The notes under the pieces are model-generated. The model was not told where the DNA came from and did no database searches. It saw nothing but the letters and a program-made list of their open reading frames with translations. DNA of 64,000 nt. It comes from Clostridium sp. AF37-5 (GTDB lineage Bacteria > Bacillota > Clostridia > Lachnospirales > Lachnospiraceae). The position numbers and the translations under genes were made by a program. The stretch spans positions 124,001 to 188,000 of the forward strand of contig NZ_QUDR01000001.1 of assembly GCF_003477605.1 (NCBI RefSeq), given 5' to 3'. How positions within the stretch are numbered: position 1 is the stretch's first letter; every line of letters begins with the position of its first letter. Shown piece after piece: positions 7,481 to 16,747 of this stretch.

Positions 7481-9607
7481 GTGAGGGTAATCAAAAGGGA
7501 TGGCCGAACCGTAGAATATGACCGAAACAAAATATTGATTGCAATACGGAAGGCAAATGCAGAAGTGGATACGTTTGAAAGGGTTAATGATGACATGATT
7601 GATGGCATCGTTGCCGGTATCGAGAATATGAAACGTGATACGATGCAGGTGGAAGATATTCAGGATATCATTGAGCAGAAATTAATGGCGGCAGGAAAGT
7701 TTGACCTTGCGAAAAAGTATATTATTTATCGTTATACGAGAGAACTGGTTCGTAAAGCCAATACCACAGACGATTCGATTATGAGTCTTCTCCAAAACAG
7801 CAACAAAGATGTTATGGAGGAAAATTCAAATAAAAATGCATATGTGGCAAGTACCCAGCGCGATTTGATTGCCGGAGAGGTGTCAAAAGATTTGACAAAG
7901 CGTATTCTTCTTCCGGAGAAAATCACAAAAGCGCATGAAGACGGTGTGCTTCATTTCCACGATATGGATTATTTTATTCAGCCGATTTTTAACTGCTGTC
8001 TGATTAATATTGGGGATATGCTTGATAATGGTACAGTGATGAACGGAAAACTGATTGAGAGTCCAAAGAGTTTTCAGGTTGCCTGCACGGTTATGACACA
8101 GATTATTTCAGCTGTAGCAAGCAGTCAGTACGGCGGTCAGTCGGTAGACACCAGACACCTTGGCAAATATTTGAGAAAGAGTGCGGACAAGTACCGCAAG
8201 CATTATACCGAGCGTTATGCAGGGAAAATTGCGCCGGATGTAATTGAAGAATTTGTTAAAGAACGTGTAAATGACGAACTCCGCTCCGGTGTGCAGACAA
8301 TTCAGTACCAGATTAATACTTTGATGACAACGAATGGACAGTCTCCATTTGTAACACTGTTTTTAAATTTGGATCCAAAGGATGAATACATCAAAGAAAA
8401 TGCGATGATTATTGAAGAGATTCTTCGTCAGCGCTTAGAGGGAATTAAAAACGAAAAAGGTGTTTATGTGACACCTGCGTTCCCGAAACTGATTTATGTA
8501 TTAGATGAGCACAATGCCTTAAAAGGCGGTGAGTACGATTACATTACAAAACTTGCTGTCCGCTGTTCGGCAAAGAGAATGTATCCGGATTACATATCCG
8601 CAAAGAAAATGCGTGAAAATTATGAAGGAAATGTATTTAGCTGCATGGGATGCCGCAGTTTCCTTACACCGTGGAAAGATGAAAACGGTAATTATAAATT
8701 TGAGGGACGTTTTAACCAGGGTGTTGTCAGTTTAAACCTTCCGCAGATTGGTATTTTAGCAAAAGGCGATATGGAATATTTTTGGCAGCTTTTGGAAGAA
8801 AGATTGTCGCTCTGCTTTGAAGCTTTGATGTGCCGCCACCGTGCGCTTGAGGGTGTAACCAGTGATGTCAGTCCGATTCACTGGCAGTATGGTGCGATTG
8901 CACGTCTGCAAAAAGGAGAGAAAATCGATAAATTGTTACATGGCGGTTATTCCACGATTTCTCTTGGATACATCGGTTTGTATGAAGTTACGAAACTGAT
9001 GACCGGCGAGAGTCAGACAACGGAAAAGGGAAGTCAGTTTGCAAAAGCGCTGATGAACCGTCTGCGCCGTGCAACGGATACATGGAAGGAGGAAACCGGA
9101 ATCCATTTTGGACTTTATGGAACACCGGCAGAAAGCCTCTGCTACCGTTTCGCTGAAATTGATAAAAAACGCTTTGGTGAGATTGAAGATGTAACGGATA
9201 AAGGATATTATACCAATTCCTACCACGTGGACGTGCGTGAGAAAATTGATGCTTTCAGTAAATTTGAATTTGAGGCACAGTTCCAAGTTATTTCTTCCGG
9301 CGGTGCGATTTCATATGTAGAGGTGCCAAATATGCAGAACAACCTGCCTGCACTGGAAGAAGTTGTTAAATATATTTATGAGCATATTCAGTATGCTGAA
9401 TTTAATACAAAATCGGATTATTGTCATGTGTGCGGATATGACGGCGAGATTATTATTAATGATAATCTTGAGTGGGAATGTCCAAATTGCGGAAATAAAG
9501 ACCATGACAAAATGAACGTAACAAGAAGAACCTGTGGGTATCTGGGTGAGAATTTCTGGAATGTGGGCAAAACCAAGGAGATTAATGCCCGCGTACTCCA
9601 TCTGTAA
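7481..9607 (+). CDS. nrdD: Anaerobic ribonucleoside-triphosphate reductase (class III)
   Basis: 708 residues. Reduces ribonucleoside triphosphates to deoxyribonucleotides with a glycyl radical, without oxygen. An N-terminal ATP-cone (VIKRDGRTVEYDRNKI, about residues 1-90) gives allosteric control. The C-terminus has the zinc site CHVCGYDGE...CPNCGN and the glycyl-radical motif RRTCGYLGENFWN. The start is GTG 7481, preceded by AAAGGAG with an 11-base gap; a TTG at 7460 overlaps that site and is unlikely. nrdG, its activase, follows 17 bp downstream. This argues for strictly or facultatively anaerobic life. Confidence 0.97.
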   Translation: MRVIKRDGRTVEYDRNKILIAIRKANAEVDTFERVNDDMIDGIVAGIENMKRDTMQVEDIQDIIEQKLMAAGKFDLAKKYIIYRYTRELVRKANTTDDSIMSLLQNSNKDVMEENSNKNAYVASTQRDLIAGEVSKDLTKRILLPEKITKAHEDGVLHFHDMDYFIQPIFNCCLINIGDMLDNGTVMNGKLIESPKSFQVACTVMTQIISAVASSQYGGQSVDTRHLGKYLRKSADKYRKHYTERYAGKIAPDVIEEFVKERVNDELRSGVQTIQYQINTLMTTNGQSPFVTLFLNLDPKDEYIKENAMIIEEILRQRLEGIKNEKGVYVTPAFPKLIYVLDEHNALKGGEYDYITKLAVRCSAKRMYPDYISAKKMRENYEGNVFSCMGCRSFLTPWKDENGNYKFEGRFNQGVVSLNLPQIGILAKGDMEYFWQLLEERLSLCFEALMCRHRALEGVTSDVSPIHWQYGAIARLQKGEKIDKLLHGGYSTISLGYIGLYEVTKLMTGESQTTEKGSQFAKALMNRLRRATDTWKEETGIHFGLYGTPAESLCYRFAEIDKKRFGEIEDVTDKGYYTNSYHVDVREKIDAFSKFEFEAQFQVISSGGAISYVEVPNMQNNLPALEEVVKYIYEHIQYAEFNTKSDYCHVCGYDGEIIINDNLEWECPNCGNKDHDKMNVTRRTCGYLGENFWNVGKTKEINARVLHL

Positions 9608-9624
9608 AGAGGAGATGAAAGAAA

Positions 9625-10155
9625 ATGAATTACGCAGATATTAAATACTGCGATGTAGCAAATGGTGAAGGTGTGCGTGTATCTTTGTTTGTCAGCGGAT
9701 GCACGCATCACTGCAAAGAATGTTTTAATAAAGAAGCATGGGATTTCCATTATGGAAATCTTTTCACGCAAAAAGAAATCGACCGGATTTTAGAGTATTT
9801 AAAACCGAATTATATTGCCGGTTTGTCCCTGCTTGGCGGTGAGCCGATGGAACCTGTCAATCAGGAGGGGATTCTTCCATTGCTTCGCGTGGTAAAACAG
9901 ACATATCCGGAGAAAAATATCTGGTGCTATACCGGTTATTTGTTTGACAAAGATGTCTTAGATAAAATGTGTAAAGAGTCGGAAGTGACAAAAGAAATTG
10001 TATCCTATCTTGATATTGTGGTTGATGGAGAGTTTATGATTGACAGAAAAAATCTGAAAATCAATTTCCGTGGTTCCGATAATCAGCGTATTATTGATGT
10101 AAAAAAGACATTAGATGCCGGAGAAATTGTTCACTGGGAACGTGAGATACAATAA
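9625..10155 (+). CDS. nrdG: Anaerobic ribonucleotide reductase activating protein
   Basis: 176 residues, radical SAM enzyme that generates the glycyl radical on NrdD. The cluster-binding motif is SGCTHHCKECFN (C-x3-C-x2-C), preceded by the family start with YADIKYCDVANGEGVRVSLF. GGEPM, the SAM-contact motif, is present (LLGGEPMEPVNQEG). A GAGGAG site lies upstream. It sits immediately after nrdD and before dut. Confidence 0.96.
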   Translation: MNYADIKYCDVANGEGVRVSLFVSGCTHHCKECFNKEAWDFHYGNLFTQKEIDRILEYLKPNYIAGLSLLGGEPMEPVNQEGILPLLRVVKQTYPEKNIWCYTGYLFDKDVLDKMCKESEVTKEIVSYLDIVVDGEFMIDRKNLKINFRGSDNQRIIDVKKTLDAGEIVHWEREIQ

Positions 10156-10170
10156 ATAGTGAGGAAGAAA

Positions 10171-10617
10171 ATGAATAAAACAACAGTAAAATTTAAAAAA
10201 TTAGACGAAAGAGCACAGATGCCGCATTACGGAACGGAATTTGCGGCGGGTGCGGATTTGTATGCGTGTCTGGATGCACCGCTTACCATTGCAAAAGGAG
10301 CAACGGAATTTGTCCATACCGGGATTGCGATGGAAATTCCTACAGGACTTGTCGGACTTGTGTATGCAAGAAGCGGGCTGGCGTGTAAAAAAGGACTGGC
10401 ACCGGCCAATAAAGTTGGTGTGGTGGATTCCGATTACCGCGGCGAGATTATGGTAGCGCTTCACAATCATTCAAACGAAGATATAACGATTGAAAGCGGC
10501 GAGCGCGTGGCACAGATGGTGATTGCTCCTTATATTTTTGCGGAGTACGAAGAAGTATCCGAGTTAGAGGATACAGTGCGCGGTGAGGGCGGCTTTGGTT
10601 CAACCGGTACAAAATAA
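10171..10617 (+). CDS. dut: Deoxyuridine 5'-triphosphate nucleotidohydrolase
   Basis: 148 residues, trimeric dUTPase type. Converts dUTP to dUMP and pyrophosphate, keeping uracil out of DNA and feeding thymidylate synthesis. The five motifs are visible: GTEFAAGADLYA, YARSGLA, NKVGVVDSDYRGEIMVALHN, GERVAQMVIAPY and the C-terminal arm RGEGGFGSTGTK. The ATG at 10171 fits GAGGAAG; a GTG at 10159 in the same frame is less likely. Third gene of the nucleotide operon and followed by a long terminator hairpin. Confidence 0.95.
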   Translation: MNKTTVKFKKLDERAQMPHYGTEFAAGADLYACLDAPLTIAKGATEFVHTGIAMEIPTGLVGLVYARSGLACKKGLAPANKVGVVDSDYRGEIMVALHNHSNEDITIESGERVAQMVIAPYIFAEYEEVSELEDTVRGEGGFGSTGTK

Positions 10618-10619
10618 TT

Positions 10620-10678
10620 AAAAAACGGTGGTTTTGTAAATTTTTAGACGGAACATAATTTACAGAACGCCGTTTTTC
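10620..10678 (+). terminator. Long terminator hairpin after dut
   Basis: Outer stem AAAAACGG/CCGTTTTT and inner stem GTTTTGTAAATT/AATTTACAGAAC (one G-U pair) enclose a short loop, ending in a T-run. The right arm also carries the -35 of the leuC promoter. Confidence 0.75.
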
Positions 10679-10687
10679 TGTTATGAT
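10659..10687 (+). promoter_or_regulatory. Promoter of leuC-leuD
   Basis: TTTACA (10659-10664), 17-bp spacer, TATGAT (10682-10687), about 45 bp before leuC. It is embedded in the dut terminator, so little room remains for an attenuator; no T-box or leader peptide with leucine codons was seen. Confidence 0.6.
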
Positions 10688-10731
10688 AGTGAATGTTAAG
10701 AACTTATACACAAAGAATGGAGGAATGAACG

Positions 10732-11997
10732 ATGGGTATGACGATGACGCAGAAAATTCTTGCGGCCCATGCAGGACTGGAGTCGGTAGTACCGGGTCAG
10801 TTGATTGAGGCAGACTTGGATTTGGTACTGGCAAATGATATTACCGGACCGGTAGCGATTCATGAAGTAGAGAAATTGAATAAAAAGACGGTGTTTGATA
10901 AGGACAAAATTGCACTTGTACCGGATCATTTTGCACCGAATAAAGATATTAAATCAGCAGAACACTGCAAATGTGTACGCGAATATGCAAAAGCACAGGG
11001 AATTACAAATTATTTTGAAGTTGGCGAGATGGGAATTGAGCATGCCCTTTTGCCGGAAAAAGGTTTGATTGTTGCCGGTGAGACATGTATTGGAGCAGAT
11101 TCCCATACTTGTACATACGGTGCACTGGGTGCTTTTTCCACCGGTGTCGGAAGTACCGACATGGGTGCCGGCATGATTACCGGACAGGCATGGTTTAAAG
11201 TACCATCTGCCATTAAGGTAGAATTAAAAGGTGAGTTAAAGCCATGGGTCAGCGGTAAAGATGTAATCCTTCATCTGATTGGATTGATTGGCGTAGATGG
11301 TGCGTTGTACCGCTCTCTTGAATTTATGGGCGAGGGTGTAAAGAGCTTGTCTATGGATGATCGTTTCTCCATTGCCAATATGGCAATCGAAGCAGGTGCC
11401 AAAAATGGTATTTTCCCGGTTGATGAAAAGACGATTGCATATATGGAAGAACATTCGACAAAGAAATATACAATTTATGAGCCGGATGAGGATGCCGAGT
11501 ATGATGAGACGATTACCATTGATTTGAATACATTAGAGTCTACGGTAGCATTCCCGCATCTGCCGGAAAACACAAAGACCGTAAAAGAAGCCGGCGAAGT
11601 AGTCATCGACCAGGTTGTCATTGGTTCCTGTACAAATGGACGAATCGAGGATATGCGTGTTGCCGCAAGCATCTTGAAGGGACGTAAAGTAAAAAAAGGA
11701 ATCCGCTGCATCGTGATTCCTGCCACACAGGCGATTTACTTACAGGCAATCGAAGAAGGACTTGTGCAGACCTTTATCGAGGCAGGTGCTGTTGTCAGCA
11801 CACCAACGTGTGGTCCGTGCCTTGGCGGATACATGGGTATCTTAGCAGCAGGTGAGCGTGCGGTATCCACAACAAACCGTAACTTTGTTGGACGTATGGG
11901 ACATGTGGATTCAGAAGTATATTTGGCTAGTCCGGCAGTTGCCGCAGCAAGTGCCATTACCGGTAAAATCTCAGAGCCATCCGAACTTGGCTTGTAA
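10732..11997 (+). CDS. leuC: 3-isopropylmalate dehydratase large subunit (LeuC/homoaconitase family)
   Basis: 421 residues, the length of the short LeuC/HacA branch found in clostridia and archaea. With LeuD it isomerises 2-isopropylmalate to 3-isopropylmalate using a [4Fe-4S] cluster. Cluster cysteines are visible in [34 protein letters not shown] and [20 protein letters not shown] site precedes the ATG. leuD begins 19 bp after the stop. This branch is also used for related homologues (citramalate, homocitrate), but leucine synthesis is the simplest reading given leuB elsewhere in the window. Confidence 0.93.
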   Translation: MGMTMTQKILAAHAGLESVVPGQLIEADLDLVLANDITGPVAIHEVEKLNKKTVFDKDKIALVPDHFAPNKDIKSAEHCKCVREYAKAQGITNYFEVGEMGIEHALLPEKGLIVAGETCIGADSHTCTYGALGAFSTGVGSTDMGAGMITGQAWFKVPSAIKVELKGELKPWVSGKDVILHLIGLIGVDGALYRSLEFMGEGVKSLSMDDRFSIANMAIEAGAKNGIFPVDEKTIAYMEEHSTKKYTIYEPDEDAEYDETITIDLNTLESTVAFPHLPENTKTVKEAGEVVIDQVVIGSCTNGRIEDMRVAASILKGRKVKKGIRCIVIPATQAIYLQAIEEGLVQTFIEAGAVVSTPTCGPCLGGYMGILAAGERAVSTTNRNFVGRMGHVDSEVYLASPAVAAASAITGKISEPSELGL

Positions 11998-12016
11998 GAA
12001 ATGGAGGAAATTGATT

Positions 12017-12508
12017 GTGAAAGCATTAGGTAAAGTATTTAAATATGGTGACAATGTGGACACGGATGTAATTATCCCTGCCCGTTATCTGAATTCTTCG
12101 GATCCGGCAGAACTTGCTACACACTGTATGGAAGATATTGATAAAGATTTTGTAAATCAGGTAAAAAAAGGTGATATCATTGTAGCGGAGAAAAACTTTG
12201 GCTGTGGTTCTTCCCGTGAGCATGCGCCAATTGCCATTAAGGCATCGGGGGTAAGCTGTGTAATTGCAGAGACATTTGCTCGTATTTTCTACCGCAACTC
12301 CATTAACATCGGACTTCCGATTATTGAGTGTAAAGAGGCATCTGAGCGCATTGAAGCCGGTGATGAAGTGGAAATTGATTTCGACAGTGGTATCATTACA
12401 AATAAAACAAAGGGTGAGTCTTACAAAGGCCAGGCATTCCCTGAGTTTATGCAGAAAATCATCAAGGCAGAAGGTTTGATGAATTATATCAATGCCAAAG
12501 AGGCATAA
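12017..12508 (+). CDS. leuD: 3-isopropylmalate dehydratase small subunit
   Basis: 163 residues, typical of the swivelling domain supplied as a separate subunit. Seen: [38 protein letters not shown] and [14 protein letters not shown]. Start GTG 12017 is placed 9 bases after GGAGG; the frame stays open upstream inside leuC but a TTG at 12011 is too close to the ribosome site. Co-transcribed with leuC. Confidence 0.94.
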   Translation: MKALGKVFKYGDNVDTDVIIPARYLNSSDPAELATHCMEDIDKDFVNQVKKGDIIVAEKNFGCGSSREHAPIAIKASGVSCVIAETFARIFYRNSINIGLPIIECKEASERIEAGDEVEIDFDSGIITNKTKGESYKGQAFPEFMQKIIKAEGLMNYINAKEA

Positions 12509-12528
12509 AAGAAACTAGATTTTGGCAG

Positions 12529-12556
12529 GAGACCTTATGCGTATGTGTAAGGTCTC
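12529..12556 (+). terminator. Hairpin after leuD, weak terminator
   Basis: Perfect 9-bp stem GAGACCTTA/TAAGGTCTC with a 10-base loop, followed by TTGTTG rather than a clean T-run. It may only attenuate, leaving the next two genes partly co-transcribed with leuCD. Confidence 0.5.
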
Positions 12557-12582
12557 TTGTTGCATAGAAACGAGGGAAAATG

Positions 12583-12939
12583 ATGAAAGTAGCAACAAGA
12601 CATTTTGTCAGACCTGAATTTATGAACCATCACCAGACTTTATACGCCGGCTATATATCGGAGTGGGTGACGGAAGCTGCGATGATTGGTGTGACTGAAA
12701 AGTTAGGAACGAATGAGCACGTTGTACTTGCCGCACTGAAAGAAGTGGTGATAAAAAAAGAAGTCGTAAGTGGTATGATACTGCAATTGGATTATGAGGT
12801 ATCAAAAATCGGGGTGACAAGTATTGAGATTTTGGTAGAAGGAAAGAATTTTCTGACCGGTGAGAGTCATTTGACCGGGCGTGCTGTTTTTGTGACAGTG
12901 GATGAAAATGGAAAGAAACGGCCACATGGGCTGTCATAA
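12583..12939 (+). CDS. Hotdog-fold acyl-CoA thioesterase
   Basis: 118 residues with the short acyl-CoA thioesterase (YciA/BFIT-like) layout: an N-terminal VRPEFMNHHQTLYAGYISEW, where N-H and the following helix form the active-site region, and a strand-rich C-terminus (ILQLDYEVSKIGVTSIEILV). It would hydrolyse acyl-CoA to free acid and CoA. ATG 12583 has GAGGG six bases upstream; ATG 12580 is the alternative. The CoA-transferase gene follows 16 bp later, so the pair probably acts in acyl-CoA turnover. Substrate unknown. Confidence 0.75.
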   Translation: MKVATRHFVRPEFMNHHQTLYAGYISEWVTEAAMIGVTEKLGTNEHVVLAALKEVVIKKEVVSGMILQLDYEVSKIGVTSIEILVEGKNFLTGESHLTGRAVFVTVDENGKKRPHGLS

Positions 12940-12955
12940 GAAATGAGGGGAATGG

Positions 12956-14296
12956 ATGAAGGATTTTAGAAATGAATATAGGCAAAAACTGAGAAGTCCG
13001 GAGGAAGCGGTTGCTGTTGTGAAAGACGGTGACTGGATTGATTATACGAGTTGTCTTGGAAAGCCGATTCTTTTAGACCGGGCACTTGCCAAAAGAAGAG
13101 ACGAACTTCATGATGTGAAAATCCGTGGGAATTTGATGGCGGGACCAATTGCGGTGGCAGAATGCGATGAGACGCAGGAGCATTTTGTGTATCACAGCTG
13201 GCACTGCTCGGCGTATGAGAGAAGGCTCTGCGATAAAGGGCTCTGCTATTATATTCCGATGGTTTTTCATAACAATGCTGCTTATTATGAATACTTTTTA
13301 GACGTTAATGTTGTTATGGTCAGTGTGGCTCCGATGGATAAACACGGGTATTTTAATTTTTCGGTAAATACCGGTGTTGCCGCACCGATTGCCCGCATGG
13401 CAGACATTGTGATTGTGGAAGTAAATGAAAATCTTCCGCAGGTGCGTGGCGGTTATGACGAATGTATTCATATTTCGGATGTGGATTATATTGTGGAAGG
13501 GGAGCATGAGCCTTTTGTTAATATGGAAGCACTGGAACCGACGGAAATTGACAGGCAGATTGCCAAATACCTGATTCCGCATATTGTGGATGGAGCGACG
13601 TTGCAGCTTGGGATTGGAAGTATGCCAAATGCGTTAGGAGAAATTATTGCAAAATCGGATTTGAAAGATTTGGGGATGCATACGGAACTTTGCTCGGATG
13701 CGTATTTGCAAATGTATTTGGCGGGAAAATTGACAAATCGAAAGAAAAAACTGGAGCCGGGCAAAGGTGTATTTGGATGTGCCATTGGTTCCAACGCACT
13801 GTATGAGTGGTTAGATAATAACCCGGGAGTAGCGGCATATCCGCTTGAGTATGTGAACCGCCCAAGTGTGATCGCGCAGATTGACAATATGGTGTCGATT
13901 AACAGTTGTGTTGCCGTTGATTTATATGGACAGGTGGCGGCAGAGAGTTCCGGGGTTAGGCAGATTAGCGGAACCGGCGGCCAGTTGGATTTTTTGATTG
14001 GTGCATCGGCTTCACGTGGTGGCAAGGCATTTATTTGTATGAGCAGTGTGTATGTGGACAAGGATGGACAGACTCATTCACGTGTTCGTCCGCAGTTTAA
14101 TGGCGATATTATCACTTCGCCGCGCAGCCAGGTTTATTTTCTGGCAACGGAATACGGAGTTGTGAACCTTGAGGGGCGTTCGACCTGGGAACGTGCGGAA
14201 GCATTGGTGAGTATTGCTCATCCGGCATTCCGCGATTATTTAATAAAAGAAGCGGAGAAAAGAAAAATTTGGAGGCGGAGCAACCGTATCCGCTAA
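12956..14296 (+). CDS. Acetyl-CoA hydrolase/CoA-transferase family protein
   Basis: 446 residues, size and layout of the butyryl-CoA:acetate and 4-hydroxybutyrate CoA-transferase family. These move CoA between acyl groups through a glutamyl-CoA intermediate; the likely catalytic glutamate is in MHTELCSDAY (about residue 244). Other family marks are LGIGSMPNALGEII, INSCVAVDLYGQVAAESSG, ISGTGGQLDFLIGASASRGG and ITSPRSQVYFLATEYG. GAGGGG lies before the ATG. Substrate preference (butyryl, propionyl or hydroxyacyl) cannot be fixed from these motifs, so I give no gene symbol. It could be the terminal step of butyrate or propionate formation. Confidence 0.85.
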   Translation: MKDFRNEYRQKLRSPEEAVAVVKDGDWIDYTSCLGKPILLDRALAKRRDELHDVKIRGNLMAGPIAVAECDETQEHFVYHSWHCSAYERRLCDKGLCYYIPMVFHNNAAYYEYFLDVNVVMVSVAPMDKHGYFNFSVNTGVAAPIARMADIVIVEVNENLPQVRGGYDECIHISDVDYIVEGEHEPFVNMEALEPTEIDRQIAKYLIPHIVDGATLQLGIGSMPNALGEIIAKSDLKDLGMHTELCSDAYLQMYLAGKLTNRKKKLEPGKGVFGCAIGSNALYEWLDNNPGVAAYPLEYVNRPSVIAQIDNMVSINSCVAVDLYGQVAAESSGVRQISGTGGQLDFLIGASASRGGKAFICMSSVYVDKDGQTHSRVRPQFNGDIITSPRSQVYFLATEYGVVNLEGRSTWERAEALVSIAHPAFRDYLIKEAEKRKIWRRSNRIR

Positions 14297-14337
14297 GGGG
14301 TTACGCAAATATTCTTTCTTTCGTCACACTTTTGTGC

Positions 14338-14343
14338 TAGAAT
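14338..14343 (+). promoter_or_regulatory. Possible extended -10 element before the PPIase gene
   Basis: TAGAAT preceded by TGC gives an extended -10 pattern 29 bp before the ATG; no good -35 is visible 17 bp upstream. Confidence 0.35.
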
Positions 14344-14372
14344 GACAATAGAAAAATGTACTGGAGGATATT

Positions 14373-15479
14373 ATGAAGGCGAAGAAAAAAGCATGGATTG
14401 TAATTATTGTATTGGCAGTGATTGGGTTTTGCGTCGGTTTTTATTTTGGATATAAGGGAGAAAAAGATAAGCAGGAGCAAACGAACACACAGACAAGAAC
14501 GCAGGAAAAAGAAATACGGGCACAGGGTGAAATGAAGGACGGAGAGCTAGTCGACTATACAAAAAATAATATGTTGGAACTTGGTAAATATAAGGGGAGA
14601 ACGGTTACCGTTACGCCGACCGAGACGGAAGTTTATCAGGCAATTTTATTGGAGGCAGAGGACTGGAAGAAAAAGGTGGCCGATGGAGAGCGGGTAGAGA
14701 AAGGTGACTGGATTTCTCTGGATTACGAAGGCTATGTCGACGACCAGCCATCCGATGATTTGAGTGAGAGCGGTGCCGTGATTCAAGTTGGTGCAGGAAA
14801 TTTGTTTAATGCGGCGTTTGAACGCGGATTGATGGGCTTGAAATTAGGAGAGACATATAATCTGAATGTAACATTTGCAGAGGATGATGCAGATCCGGAC
14901 GTGGTGGGGAAAACGATTACTTTTTCCGTTGAGGTGAATGCGAAGTTTAACGATGCATATGCGAAAAAGATGTCGAAAAACAAATATCCGAACGTAAAAG
15001 CGTATTATACGTATGCAAAAGCGAAGGAAGAGAAAGAAAACAGAGAGGGAATCGGTGATACGGTATGGGAGGATTTATTAAAAGAATGTAACGTGAAAAA
15101 ATATCCGGCAGGTTCCAGAAAACAGGCATACAAAGACCAGAAACGTTCGTATCAGGTTTTTGCCAAAGTAAGTGGGCAATCGTATGAAGAATTTATCGGT
15201 GCATTAGGTCAGACGGATGAAGATATTCAGTCGTCAGCTGACGATCAGGTGAAAGCGCGTATGACAGCAAAGACAATTGCCATAAAAGAGGGGCTTACAT
15301 TATCGGATGCAGATTATGAGCGTTTTCTTTTGGCGTTTTTAGAGCCGGAAGAAGAAGAGGACAAGACTTTGAAAGCAATGGAGAAAAGATATCTCGAAGA
15401 ACAGAGCTGTTATCCGAGAGATGATATGCTTATTGAATTAGTAAAAGAGTATCTTGGCAAAAATTCAAAGATGAAATAA
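14373..15479 (+). CDS. Membrane-anchored trigger-factor-like FKBP peptidyl-prolyl isomerase
   Basis: 368 residues. A basic start and one hydrophobic helix (about residues 7-27) form a signal anchor, so the rest is probably outside the membrane. Residues about 105-190 match an FKBP-type isomerase as inserted in trigger factor (VEKGDWISLDYEGYVDDQP, IQVGAGNLFNAAFERGLMGL). The C-terminal part is helical and charged, like the trigger-factor chaperone domain. It likely helps secreted proteins fold. TGGAGG precedes the ATG. The next gene starts 14 bp later and a two-component system follows, suggesting an envelope-quality cluster. Confidence 0.75.
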   Translation: MKAKKKAWIVIIVLAVIGFCVGFYFGYKGEKDKQEQTNTQTRTQEKEIRAQGEMKDGELVDYTKNNMLELGKYKGRTVTVTPTETEVYQAILLEAEDWKKKVADGERVEKGDWISLDYEGYVDDQPSDDLSESGAVIQVGAGNLFNAAFERGLMGLKLGETYNLNVTFAEDDADPDVVGKTITFSVEVNAKFNDAYAKKMSKNKYPNVKAYYTYAKAKEEKENREGIGDTVWEDLLKECNVKKYPAGSRKQAYKDQKRSYQVFAKVSGQSYEEFIGALGQTDEDIQSSADDQVKARMTAKTIAIKEGLTLSDADYERFLLAFLEPEEEEDKTLKAMEKRYLEEQSCYPRDDMLIELVKEYLGKNSKMK

Positions 15480-15493
15480 AGGCGGGGATTTAT

Positions 15494-16045
15494 ATGGCTG
15501 AAAATTATGTAACAAACCAGTATTCTTTTGAGAGCCGTGAATCGTATGAACAGACGAAAAAAGAAGCAGAGCAGATAAAAAAACTGATTCACTCAGCGGA
15601 TTTGAAAAATCCGAAAATCGCTTTGAAAATTTATAATAAATGCGTGTCAGACAAGATGTTTCATACGATGGCCGGTTATAATTTTTTGATGGAACTGCGG
15701 CATTTTATTGGGAAAAGCGGACTTGTGAGTGAGCAGTCTTTAGCGCCAATTCCAATTAAGGAAGAAAATGAGAAAAAGCCGGATGTTATTGCTCAGACAT
15801 CACGAAAAGAAGCAAAGTGGAAGCGATTGTACGAAGGGCAGCAGTTACTGAATAAGAAACTGAAAATTGCCCTTTTTGCGGCAGTTGTTCTTTTGATTGG
15901 TTTTGTCGTAATAAATTTTCGATTTGAATACTCAATTTTCACATATTTTACAAATTATAAGGCTAATATGGAAGAAGATTTGATTGACAAATATGAAAAA
16001 TGGGAAGAACGTCTTCAGCAAAAAGAGGACAGTCTGAATCAGTGA
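15494..16045 (+). CDS. Unknown single-pass membrane protein
   Basis: 183 residues, no recognised family. The N-terminal 120 residues are soluble and helical with many lysine and glutamate residues; one hydrophobic helix (LKIALFAAVVLLIGFVVINF) lies at about residues 123-142; the C-terminal 40 residues end in a charged helix that could form a coiled coil (LIDKYEKWEERLQQKEDSL). It sits between the PPIase and the response regulator with gaps of about 14 bp, so it is probably in one operon with both and may be an accessory sensor or scaffold. Confidence 0.6.
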   Translation: MAENYVTNQYSFESRESYEQTKKEAEQIKKLIHSADLKNPKIALKIYNKCVSDKMFHTMAGYNFLMELRHFIGKSGLVSEQSLAPIPIKEENEKKPDVIAQTSRKEAKWKRLYEGQQLLNKKLKIALFAAVVLLIGFVVINFRFEYSIFTYFTNYKANMEEDLIDKYEKWEERLQQKEDSLNQ

Positions 16046-16058
16046 AAGGAGTTTATAT

Positions 16059-16730
16059 ATGGCAGGAAATACAATTTTAGTCGTAGATGATGAACAGCGT
16101 ATGAGAAAATTGGTACGCGATTTTTTGACAAAGCAGAATTTTCGTGTGTTAGAGGCGGCAGACGGTGAAGAAGCCGTAGATGTTTTTATGGAGAATAAGG
16201 ACATTGTTCTTGTGATTTTGGATGTTATGATGCCAAAGATGGATGGCTGGGAAACCTGCAGGGAAATCCGCCAGTACTCCAAAGTGCCTATTATTATGCT
16301 GACGGCACGTGGCGGGGAAAATGACGAACTGCGTGGCTTTGAACTTGGGGTGGACGAGTATATTGCAAAGCCATTTAGTCCAAAGATTTTAGTGGCGCGT
16401 GTGGAGGCACTGCTTCGCAGAACCAATTCGGCAAATGAGAAAAATCTCGAATATGGCGGAATTGTGTTAAACCGCTCCGCACATGAAGTTATAATTGATG
16501 GTGAGAAAGTGGATTTGAGTTACAAGGAATTTGAGTTGCTTTCCTATTTTATGGAAAACAAAGATATTGCCCTTTCACGTGAACGGATTTTGAATCACGT
16601 GTGGGACTATGATTATTTTGGTGATGCCAGAACGATTGATACCCATGTGAAGAAACTCCGCAGTAAAATGGGTGAAAAAGGAAAGTACATTAAGACAATC
16701 TGGGGTATGGGATATAAATTTGAAGTATAG
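16059..16730 (+). CDS. OmpR/PhoB-family response regulator
   Basis: 223 residues. Receiver domain at residues 1-120 with acidic pair VDDE, phospho-acceptor Asp in LVILDVMMPKMDGWE, LTARG and the conserved Lys in EYIAKPFSP. C-terminal winged helix at about 130-223 (YGGIVLNRSAHEVIIDG, SYKEFELLSYFMENKD, RTIDTHVKKLRSKMG, IKTIWGMGYKF). AAAGGAG precedes the ATG. The cognate kinase follows 17 bp after the stop. Target genes unknown; neighbours suggest envelope functions. Confidence 0.95.
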   Translation: MAGNTILVVDDEQRMRKLVRDFLTKQNFRVLEAADGEEAVDVFMENKDIVLVILDVMMPKMDGWETCREIRQYSKVPIIMLTARGGENDELRGFELGVDEYIAKPFSPKILVARVEALLRRTNSANEKNLEYGGIVLNRSAHEVIIDGEKVDLSYKEFELLSYFMENKDIALSRERILNHVWDYDYFGDARTIDTHVKKLRSKMGEKGKYIKTIWGMGYKFEV

Positions 16731-16747
16731 GAAATGGAGTGATTATC

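Noticed and set aside
10619..10731. T-box or leucine leader peptide before leuC
   Set aside because: Only the dut terminator and a promoter fit in this gap; no specifier-loop or antiterminator core was seen.
13486..14061. 191-codon minus-strand frame in the CoA-transferase gene
   Set aside because: Shadow of a recognised coding sequence, with no family signal.
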